Below are positions 11,901-23,900 of a stretch of 64,000 nucleotides of DNA, piece after piece. How positions within the stretch are numbered: position 1 is the first letter of the stretch; the number at the start of each line of letters is the position of its first letter. Source of the DNA: Diospyros lotus. Its lineage: Eukaryota > Streptophyta > Magnoliopsida > Ericales > Ebenaceae. The stretch lies in contig NC_068346.1 in assembly GCF_014633365.1 (NCBI RefSeq), positions 17,381,030-17,445,029 of the forward strand, read 5' to 3'. The notes beneath the pieces were generated by a model, which saw only the letters and a program-made list of their open reading frames with translations, was not told the DNA's origin and ran no database searches. Both the position numbers and the translations under genes were made by a program.

Positions 11901-14900
11901 TGTCATTTTTTTGGGTTGGCTTGTGGAAATTTCATTTTTCATTGATGTCTGAGAAGAGGGTTTGTCGATGCTTTTCTTTTCTAATTTATCCTAGGTCATT
12001 TTTTTGGGGTTGGGGGATGAGGAGGGATAAGCAAGGTTATGTAGACATACTTATAATGTAATTACACCTTGTGTAAATGTTGGTCCCCTTTTAGTTTGAG
12101 AAGCATGAACTTTCTTACCAAGATGATTTATCCGGTAATAACTTGAGGCCTGTGTTAAACTAGTTGCCTATCCATTTATATCAATTAATTCAAGAGGTGA
12201 CCTGCTTGGAATAAAGTAATGAACGAATTCAAGATATTCAGTTCTTATATTCATTCTTGTCATTCCTGGTTCTGATCCCTGCACCATGTGTACTAAACAA
12301 GATGGCAATGAACTCTGAGGAAAGCATGCTTGTTTGTTTGCAGGAAGCTAAGCAGGCCATAGAATTGATGGGGAGGTGGGAAATAATTGATGTTTGTGAT
12401 GCACTGGAACTTCTATCCCCTGTTTTTGAAAGCGAAGAGGTCAGTATAATGTCTATATTGATGTACATGTGTGTCAATGATGGACAACAATATGTATCCA
12501 GTAATAACTTTTCTGCATTATTTGTTACTCTTTATGCCATAGAGGTGTAAATTGGAATGAGAAATAAATTGCACTGTAGAATCTGCTTTATCACTCTGTT
12601 TGTTCCACTTAGTTGTAGGATAACTGCAGATGAAAAGTTCAGGTTCATAGATTCTAGATTTCCAGTCATCTCTATCTATGACCATATCTTCGGAAAGAGC
12701 ATCTATAGGTCCTCCTCCTATACAATCAAACCATCCTAATTGAGTCTCACACATCTTATCCTCAATAGAAGTGCAACATCCCGCATCGAGCGATAGAAAA
12801 GACTGGAACAACTTAACCCTGATAATAAATAATAACCCAGCACACTTTACCGCGTCTGTTAACCTCGGCACGGATTACCGTTCGAGAACAGCTGTGGTAT
12901 ATAACCCCCATAAGCCATGCATCAAGTCTCGCTCGCCCACATAGGAAAATACATACAATGCAGTGCTTGTGTCTAGCTATCCTAGATATGAAAACCAATT
13001 TAGCATGCTCGTGGCCTAGCACACAATCGTGTACCCCCAAATGTATTATCCCATGCCCCAGCAAGCATTAAAATATTAAATACAGTGTAAACCCAATAAT
13101 CTTTAACGTGGGACCCACAAGCTGAAACGTACCCCATATGTAGCCTTAGCTTCACTCCACAATGGAATAGGAGAGGAAACTAACTCTCCATTGAAACAAG
13201 AACAAGACCCAATTTACTATTCAAGGCCAAGCTACTATTCACGACCCGGTTATTATTCATGACTCGGTTACTGTTCACATCGAAAACTTATCTCGACCGA
13301 TCGTGGTTTTAACCGTACAAGGACAAGAACAATTTAATAACATTTATTGAAGATTAAAAGAAGCAAAATAATAAACAAAATAATAACAGTCACTATTCAT
13401 CATCTTCTTCAAATTTCTAGCAACAAGATTTTCTTCAAAATTATACACAACCTTTTCCATTTCCAAGCTACTGTCCATCCATTTAATCTCCATGTCTCAA
13501 CAAAACATAATCTCACAACTAAGAGTTTAAACCACACATAAAAGACTCATGGAATAATACTTGCAGTAGCTTTAACGGAGGTGTATGTATATGTACGTGT
13601 ATCTTAAATGGAGAGGAAGAAGCTGAAACTAACTTGAGAAAATAAGAAAGAACGGATCTTGCAAGGAAAATGAGTTGGCAAGAGGAAAAAAGCTTGCAGA
13701 GGAGAAGAGAAGCTTGCCTGAAGATTGAAGAAGAAGACCAAAAAACTGTTGCAACTCTTCTTCTTTTTCTGCTCACTGTCGAACATTGGAGAAATTAGTT
13801 CCCCCACTCTCACTCTCAGTTTATCTAGCCAAAGACAAGACGAAGTGGGATTGAACACGTGCCATAATCTGCAGAATTTTTAGAAAGCAAATCGCCACTG
13901 TCATTCACCGAAAGTAATTTGGAACGTAGCGTTTCACGAGTTTCTGGACAACTTTGACACAGTTTCATAATTTGGCCATAACTCTCTCATCCGAGCTCCG
14001 ATTTGGGTGATTCAAGATGCTATGGAAATACAAGAGAAAGATCTACAATTTTAATGTTTTGGGTTTTGAGAGATTTAGACTGTATCATGGTCAAAATCGG
14101 GTTGCAATGCAAAAATCGCATGAAACAAGACTTTGAAAATAATCCAATAGCTTGCTTGAATTAAATCTGAGAGGAGCAGAAAATATATATACAAACTGCT
14201 GCTATATCACTTTCCTAGAAAGTAGGAAAGGATTTGGTACTCTACTCCTAAAAAATAGGGATGACTATCTCCTAAAACTTAGGAGATAAAGAAGATGTAA
14301 AATACAAAAGATTATAACAATTATCTACTACTAACAATCATAAATTTAAATAATCTAAAGATAATCTTGGTTTCTAGCAGATATTATCAGCTTCTAGAGT
14401 CCTTCTCCACTTATACTTCTAACATAAACTGATCAGCTTCTAGAGTTCTTCTCCACTTATACTTCTAACATAAACTGATCTTATCCAACACTCCCCCTCA
14501 AGCTGGAGAATAGATGGAAGTCATTTCCAGCTTGCTAATTAGAGCCTCAAAAACTGGTCTTGCAACCGCCTTTGTTAAAACATCAGTCACTTGATCATTA
14601 GATGGTATATATGTCAAGATTATTCCTCCTTTCTCAATTTCTCTTTTTATAAAATGCCTATCAATCCTCACATGTTTCATCCGGTTATGTTGCACTGGAT
14701 TTTTAACAATGCTGATAACTGATTTGTTATCACTAAATACCGTTGTTGGTTGAAATAAGGGAATATTCAAGTCCTCCATGAGCCTTTCTAGCCAGATTAC
14801 TTCACATATCCCATGAGCAATTGCTCGAAACTCGGCTTCAGCACTGCTGCAAGCCACAACTAACTGCTTCTTGCTTCTCCACGTAACAATATTCCCAAAT

Positions 14901-17900
14901 ACCTTAGTGCAATACCCTGAAGTTGAACGACTATCTTCTCTAGAACCAGCCCAGTGTGCATCTACATAGCCTTCAATGCTCCTATTTTCAGTTTTCTTGA
15001 ACGTTATTCCTTTTCCAAGAGTTCCCTTTAGGTATCTTAGAACATGTTGAACTGCTCTCATATGTCTTTCTGTGGGTGAATGCATATATTGGCTGATTAC
15101 ACTCATTGAATAGGCTATGTCTGGCCTAGTTAATGACAAGTAAATCAACCTCCCTACCAACCTTTGATACTTTTCTTTGTTCACGGGAGCATCATCACCT
15201 TTTTCTTCGAGTTTCCAGCCCTTTTCCAACGGTGTTCCAGCTGGTTTGCAAGCTGTTATTCCGGCATCTTTAAGCAAATCCAAGGTATACTTCCGTTGTG
15301 AGATGAACAAACCCCCTTTGCTTCGAGCTACTTCCATGCCTAGGAAATATCTCATAGTTCCTAGGTCTTTAACTTCAAACTTAGCCTTCAATTGCTGCTT
15401 TAGATTATCAATTTCTTGCAAATCATCACCTGTTACAATAATATCATCAACATAAACAATCAATATAGCCCTTTTTCCATTTTTGTTGAGTTTAATGAAC
15501 AAAGTATGCTCGGATTGGCCTTGTTTATACCCTAGTTGCCCTAGGGTCATGCTGAATTTGTGAAACCAAGCCCTTGGTGACTGTTTTAGACCATAGAGTG
15601 ACTTTTTCAGCTTGCACACACTACCACTTCCAACCTTTTGCTCAAAACCGGGGGGAACTCTCATATAAATCTTTTCCTCCAAATCACCATTAAGAAAAGC
15701 ATTCTTAATGTCGAATTGAAAGAGGGGCCAATCAAAATTCACAACAATAGATAATAGTACTCAAATGGAATTTAGTTTGGCAACCGGGGCAAATGTCTCC
15801 TCATAGTTGATTCCAAAGGTTTGAGTAAAACCTTGTGCAACGAACCTAGCTTTGTATCGCTCAATGCTCCCATCAGCCCTGTATTTGATTGTAAATACCC
15901 ACCTACATCCAACCACTTTCTTGTTAGGAGGCAATGGAACTATCTCCCATGTCTTATTTCCCACTAATGCATTCATTTCTTCCATTATAGCTATTCTCCA
16001 CTTAGGATCTTCCATAGCAGCCTAAATATTTTTGGGAATATTAATGCTGTCAATCTGAGCCAAATACCCTCTGAACTGTGGAGCCAATTTCACATAGGTT
16101 AGATGATTAGATATTGGGTACTTAACACATGATCTTACCCCTTTTCTCAATGCTATTGGAACAGCCCAATCTAAGCCATCTTCTTCTTTAATACTGCTGT
16201 CATTTTCTAGTGCAACTGTCCCCTCATTGCTACCCTTTTTTGTTGAAGGATCGGTCTCTGGATGTGGCTGGTTTTGCTTCAGTTCTGTATGACCTTTAGA
16301 TTTTCTTGAGTAGACAAATAGAGGAGGATTTTTGGCTGCTGTAGGACTAGGTTTTTCCTGCTCAGAATGGTGAGAGGACTCAGAATTTGCAGGATCTTTG
16401 GTGTCAGGTTCAGAATTTTCAGAATTTCCAGCACCTTCAGAATTTCCAGCACCACAAATTTATGACTGGTAGGACAATAGCATTTTTAACCCTTTTGAGA
16501 GGGGGAATATCCAACAAAAATGCACTTGGTGGCTTTAGGATCCAACTTGGTTCGAGAAGGGGCATTGTTGTAAACATAGATGATGCAACCAAAAACCTTA
16601 GGAGCAATAGACAAGATGGTAGAGATGGTTGGATACATAGTACATAGAATGCTGAGAGGAGTTTGGAATTGCAAGGTTTTGGATGGGAGACGGTTAATTA
16701 GGTAGGCAACAGTGAGAACTGCTTCTCTCCAATAAGAATGAGTCACATTCATAGTGATCATGATAGCTCTAGCCACTTCTAGGAGGTGTCGATTTTTTCG
16801 TTTGGCCACTCCATTTTGTTGGGGTGTATATGGACAAGAGCTTTGGTGAAAAATACCATGCTCGGCCAAGTAATGAGAGAGATCATTTGAAAAATATTCT
16901 CGGCCATTATCAGTGCGAATTATTTTGATGGAAGTTTGGGACATATTCAAAATTAATTTGTGGAATTGTTTGAATATATTACCAGCTTCAGATTTTTCCT
17001 TCATCAAGCACACCCAATAAGCCCTAGAATGATCATCGATAAATGTAATAAACCATCTAGAACCAGTGATATTAGAGCATTTAGAGGGTCCCCAAATATC
17101 ACTATGAATTAATTGGAATGGAGTAGAAGGCTTATATATTTGAGTAGGATGATAAGATCTATGTTGCTTAGCAAGAGTACATTGTTCACATGAAAGAAAC
17201 TACTCTTTATTATCAAACATATCAGGATATAAAGATCTAAGGTAAGGAAAGCTAGGATGTCCTAAGCATTTATGTCATAATAGGACATTGGCATTGGTTT
17301 TTACACTTAGAACAGCTTTATTAGAGGGAAAACTCAAAGGGAAAAAAAAGATCCACTACAAGACAATAAAGGCCATCCATTACTTTAGCATTGCCAATCA
17401 TCTTCCCCGAGGCTCGATCCTGAAAAACACAATAAGAAGGGTAGAACATTACAACGCAGTTCATATCTTTAGTGATCCGGCTCACTGATAATAAATTATG
17501 TTGCAGTCCAGGAACATGTAACGTAGAATTCAGCTTTAGATTAGAAATATATGCAGTCCCCATACCCAAAACTGGTGAAGTGGTTCCATCAGCCATAGAT
17601 ATATTGAGAGATGAGTCACATAAGGTATAATCAGTCAAAGATCATGCTGAATTTGTTATATGGTCTGATGCTCTCGTGTCAATCACCCATATATTCTTAG
17701 AAAGACTTTTAGAAACCAAGGAGTAGGGCTGGAATTTACCTTGCAGTGCTAGAGAAGCAGAGGGCTGAGGATTTGTTTGGATGGACTGATCTGTACCTTG
17801 GTTTAGAAGCCTATACAAGGCTTGAACTTGCTCTTCTGATAGATTCAGATTGGACTTATTTTCTGTTGGAGCCTCGGCATTATAGGCTGCTGCTTTGGGA

Positions 17901-20900
17901 TTATCTTTCCTCGGCCGTTGCTTCCAATTTGCTGGTTTTCCATGGATTTTCCAGCAATTTTCCTTAGTATGGTTGGGCCGTTTGCAATGGTCACACCATA
18001 ACTTGTCCCTTGCTTGGCTCTTTGCAAAAACATCCCCCTGTTTAACAGAGGCAAGAGCTGAATGCTGGTGAGGTAAGACTGAATTTGATGGGTTTTGAAG
18101 CATTACTTTTCTCCTGCTTTCTTCCCTTCTTACTTCTGAAAAAACTTCCTTGAGTGATAGAAGAGGCTTTGTACCCAAAATCCTATCCCGAACTTCATCC
18201 AAATCAAGGTTAAGACCATATAGAAAGTCAAAAATTCGCTCTCTTTCTATCATCTTATTATATTGTGTGCTATCAGTTGGAGACTCCCAAGTTATTGCAT
18301 AGAACATATCCATCTCATGCCATAATCCAACCAAAACATTAAAGTACTCGGTCACACTGTTCATACCTTGTTTAGTGTTCCTGATGGCTGATCGGACTTC
18401 AAAACATTGAGAGAAATCTTCCAAATCTGAATACATCTCTTGGGTTGATTCCCAAACTTCCTTGGCCGTTTTGTAAAACAGGTATGTTCTCCCTATTTTT
18501 GGCTCCATGGAGTTGATTAACCAAGCCACGATGGTAGAATTTTCAGCCTCCCAAAGGCCATAGTTGGCTGCTGTAGCAGGTGGAGCAGGGATGGATCCGG
18601 TTAAATATCCGGATTTTCCTTTGCCTTTTATCACTAACATCACCGATTGAGACCATTCCCTAAAATTACTCCCATTAAGTTTGTGTTGAGTAATTTGTAG
18701 GGGATGGTTATCAATAGGTGTTGTAGTGAGGTGTGAAGGAAACGGAGATGGAAGAGAAGCATTTGGAGATGAATTGGCTGAGGCTTCGGTTAGGGTTGGG
18801 TTGAGAGTGGCGTCGGCCATGAATGAAATCGAGAGAAGTCACTGCCGTTTTTCCTTGATCGAACAATGCTCTGATACCATGAAACAAGACTTTGAAAATA
18901 ATCCAATAGCTTGCTTGAATTAAATCTGAGAGTAGCAGAAAATATATATACAAACTGTTGCTATATTACTTTCCTAGAAAGTAGGAAATGATTTAGTACT
19001 CTACTCCTAAAAAATAGGGATGACTATCTTCTAAAACTTAGGAGATAAAGAAGATGTAAAATATAAAAGATTATAACAATTATCTACTACTAACAAACAT
19101 AAATTTAAATAATCTAAAGATAATCTTGGTTTCTAACAGATATTATCAGCTTCTAGAGTCCTTCTCCACTTATACTTCTAACATAAACTGATCAGCTTCT
19201 AGAGTTCTTCTCCACTTATACTTCTAACATAAACTGATCTCATCCAACATCGCACACTAGAAATATGGGCAATCCGAATCACACACACCCAATTCGAATC
19301 ATACTCACAAAAATCTCCAAATCTCATCCCAATTAGCCTTGATTCGAATCACTTACTCTGCCATTCGAATTATACTCACAAAATTCAAAAAAGCCATCTG
19401 AATCAACTACTGTAGGCTTCGAATCACCTTTACAAACACTTGGCTAAAATTTAATTTTGACTTCTTGCATCCGGATATTCCAAGCTCCTATTCAAATACA
19501 AATTAAATTCATTTAGATACTTCAAACATATACGCAACACTTTATTAATAAATACCAAAAATAACATATTAAACATCAAGGCTAACCAATTCAACCGCAA
19601 GACATGGCACAACATTAATTAATTAAATTCGGGTCATTGCAAATCCTCCCCCCTTAAAAGAATTTGATCCCCCAAATTCATACCTGATTACTTGAAATGC
19701 TAGGGATGAACTCGCCTCATCTCTTCTTCTAATTCCCATGTAGCTTCCTCTAGCCCGTGTTGTTGCTATTGCACTTTAACATAGGGAATAGAACGATTTC
19801 GTAATACTTTCTCCTTCCAATCCACAACACGCATAGGCATCTCGGTATATGAGGCGTTTTCTCGAACTTCAAGGGGTTGATAATCAATAACTTGACCCAG
19901 ATTTGCCACACACTTATGGAGCATAGATACGTGGAACACGTTATACACTTGAGCAGATTGGGGAGGCAAAATGGTCCAATCCGCTCTAGCACCTTGAACG
20001 GCCCCACATAACGTGAACTGAGCTTACTTCAAACTTCAAAACGACGAATACCCTTCATCGGCATCACCCAAAGGAATACATGATCTCCCACAACAAACTC
20101 TAAGTCCCGACACCGCTTATCTGCATAGCTCTTTTGGCGATCTTGAGCAGTCTTCATCCGCGCTCTATCAATTTAACCTTCTCGGTGGTCTGCTCGACAA
20201 TGTTTGGCCCCAACACTGATCTGTCTCCAACCTCGGCCCAACATAACGGAGATCTGCATGGTCGCCATATAATGCCTCGAACGGTGCCATCTTAATACTC
20301 GACTGGTAGCTATTATTATAAGCAAACTCTACCAGTGACAGGTGTTCATCCCAACTCCCCTGAAAATCTAGCACGCACTCCCGGAGCATATCCTTCAAAA
20401 TCTGAATGGTCCGCTTCGTCTTCCCATTTGTCTGGGGATGGAATGCTGTATTGAACGCCAATCTCATTCCCATGGCACTTTGCAACGCCTCCCAAAAACG
20501 AGAAGTAAACCGAGGGTCACGGTCTGATACTATACTGGCTGGCACCCCATGCAATCTTACAATCTCGTCAATGTACAACTTGGCCAGATGATGCATAGGA
20601 TACGTCTTCTTGACAAGTAGAAAGTGGGCCGACTTCATTAGCCTATCAACTACCACCCATATGGCGTCATGCCCTTTGCTAGAATGAGGTAATCCAGACA
20701 TGAAATCCATGGAAATTCGGTCTCACTTCCATTCTGGAATAGACAAGGAACGAAGCAATCCTATGGGTCTCTGGTGTTTAGCTTTAACCTGTTGACACAC
20801 TAAGCAACGAGACACATACTGAGCTATCTACCTTTTCATGCCCATCCACCAATACTGACGACGCAAGTCTTGATACATCTTCCCTGTTCCCTGGGTGTAT

Positions 20901-23900
20901 GGTGTAACGAGATCGATGAGCCTCTGACAATATCTCCTGCTTGATCTCCTCATCATCCGGCACACAGATCCGATTATGGAACAACAACAAACCATCATCC
21001 CTTAGGCTGTATCCCAAAGGTCCAAACCTGCCCATATTCGCCATTCGCCATAATTTGAGCCAACCTCTCATCATGCTATTGTCGGTTCCGTATCCGATCC
21101 ACTAAATCTGAATGAATGCTCATATAGGCATAGTAAATATCTGGGACATCCCTTGATTCTGAAATGGTAAGCTCGCACATCTGCTCCAATAGAGACCATT
21201 CTTGAACTAGCGTTGTCGCCACCGAAGCTCTTCTACGACTCAAGGCGTTAGCTACCACATTTGCCTTGCCCGGATGATACAAAATCTTACAATTGTAATC
21301 CTTTATCAACTCCAACCAACGACGTTGTCTCATGTTCAGCTCCTTCTGAGAGAATAAGTATTTCAAACTCTTATAATCAGTGAATATCTGCACCTTCTCT
21401 CCATAAAGATAATGATGCCAAATCTTCAAAGAAAAAACCACCGCTGCAAGCTCCAAATCATGGGTTGGATAATTTGCCTCATGCTTCTTCAACTGCCTAG
21501 AGGCATAAGCATTAACTTGACCACCTTGCATCAAAACACAATCCAAACCTGTATATGAGGCATCATTATAGACTGTAAACAACTCACCATTCCTGGGTAT
21601 AGCCAACACAGGTGTCGAGGTCAACCGCTGCTTCAATTCCTGAAAACAACTCTCACAGGCATCGCTCCAAATAAAGCTAACTCCCTTACATGTCAGCTTA
21701 GTCATAGGGGAAGCCAAACGAGAAAACCCCTCAATGAAGCATCGATAATATCCAGCAAGATCCAGAAAATTTCGAACATTTGTCACAGTAGTAGGCCTTG
21801 GCCTATCCAATACGGCTTTAATCTTTTCAGGATCCACCGCTATGCCCTCGCCAGAAACTAAGTGACCCAAAAATACTACTTGAGTCTGCTAAAGCTCGCA
21901 TTTAGAAAGCTTGGCATACAACTGCTCTTCCCAGAGTCTCTACAAAACTAACCTCAAATGATCCTCATGACTCAACGGGCTTGGTGAATAAACCAGGATG
22001 TCATTAATGAAGACGATGATGAAGCTGCCCAAATATTCCCTGAAAGCCCGGTTCATCAAGTCCATGAATGTTGTTGGCGCATTAGTCAACCCAAATGGCA
22101 TGACTATAAACTCATAATGCCCATATCTCGTGCGAAACGCTGTCTTTGAGACATCCTCGTCTCTCACACGCACTTGATGGTACCCCGACCGACAATCCAT
22201 CTTGGAAAACACTGAGACTCCTCGAAGTTAGTCTAACAAATCATCCACATGAGGCAATAGATACTTGTTCTTTACTGTCACCTGGTTAAGTTGCCTATAA
22301 TCAATACATAGCCGCATGGAACCATCATTCTTTCGCATAAATAGCACCGGTGCTCCCCATGGGGACGTATTAGGCCGTATGAAACCCTTATCCAGAAGAT
22401 CCTACACCTGCACGTTTAACTCCTTCAATTCATTGGCGGCCATACGGTAGGGAGTCTTGGATATAGGTTGAGTGCCTGGAAACAACTCAATAGCAAAATC
22501 AATCTCCCTACGAGGTGGTAAACCCGACAACTCCTTTGGAAACACATCCGAAAAATCTTGGACAATAGGAAGATTTGCCAACTCTTTCTCCTCGCCAGAA
22601 GTAATGGCTACAAAGGCAAGGTATGCCTCACACCCTTGCCGGATTAACTTTCCTACTTGCACCACCGAGATCATAGGTGTCGCCACCATGGGCTTAACTC
22701 CCCGGTATACCACAACTGGTTGATGTGGATGCTCAAAAATGATTACCTTCTACCGACAATCTACCTTGGCATAATGTCGAGATAACCAGTCCATCTCTAA
22801 CAGAAGATCAAAGTCCTGGATGGCTAGCACGATAAGATCCTATCATGATTTGGTAGTGACAATTAGGCAACCTTCTAATTCTATACGAATGGGAAGGTTA
22901 ACAGGGATTCAGGGGGAGAAATCCAGCAAGGGGAAGAGAGATTTAAGAGGGAGAGAGAGAGCAAGAGAGGGAGGGAGAGAGACAATAGAAAGGAGAATGA
23001 TATTCTTTTGATTTTTCATGTCCTTTACAGGCGGGTACTAGAGGATATATATACACCCTCTGGTCTTGGTGCTGCCTCAGCAGATTCCCCCCTCCTAACT
23101 AACTATTTTGTCTTTTCCTAGGCCCCCTTTACACGTTGGATATTCCCTTAGGACACCCCTTAGCGTATAACTGCCCTCACCCAACGAATACAAGGCTTTA
23201 AATAAATGAAAACATAAAAGCATGACAAAAATGCAAATAACGTTAAACAGAAAAATAGCCGATGACGAGCCATGGCCTATATGCGTGACAGATCCCCCGG
23301 CAAAACCCGATCATGAACCACAATCTCACAGTCCCACACCACTTCATTTCCTAGCAACCTACTATCGTCCAGAGTCATAACAGATAGGTCATATGGCAAA
23401 GGACTACAAGCAAAAGGAACTAAATGCAAAACACGAGGTGCTATGAAGGAATGCGTAGAACCTGTGTCAAATAGAACACGAACATCAGAGCTATATAAGG
23501 AAAGTATATCTTGCACTGTGTCATTTCCTCCTTTCGCTTCAGCTGCTGATAGTGCAAACACCTTGTTCGGAACCTGAGGTCGTGCTGCTGGCAAAGATAG
23601 CAATGTGGCTGCCCCTGAACTTTGGGAATCGACAAGCTCTGGGCTTGTCTCGGGCCTGGTCCTCCAATTTGGGGTCCATCTCCCTGAACTGGCTGAGCAC
23701 ACACATTAGACTTGTGACCCGGTTGGCCACAACGTAGCAAACAATCCCTTGGCTAGGCACTACATCAGATCTACGCGGACAATCTCTCCGCACATGGCTT
23801 GGTTGTCCACAACGGTAGCACACATTCCCACGTGCCACACGACAATTCCCCTGATGCCTCCTACCACAAGTCTTGCACTCTGGAACCGCTCCTGATCCCT

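Larger units (their letters stand above)
14121..19249 (-). mobile_element. Ty1/Copia element in the Gypsy A LTR, TSD TCGCA
   Basis: 5129 bp with two 370-bp LTRs (14121-14490 and 18880-19249) that differ at about ten positions by eye. In plus orientation each starts TGAAACAAGACTTTG and ends ATCCAACA. TCGCA flanks both sides (14116-14120, 19250-19254). A PBS (rc TGGTATCAGAG) abuts the right LTR; the PPT TTGAGGGGGAG abuts the left. Minus-strand order gag, PR, IN, RT, RNase H fits Copia. Several stops split pol, but the gag and RT/RNase H frames are long, so the insertion is fairly young. Confidence 0.95.

Noticed and set aside
13519..13858. Minus frames in the Gypsy LTR, mirrored at 26803-27199 plus
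   Set aside because: Same LTR leader sequence read in two places; they are LTR frames, not conserved host genes.
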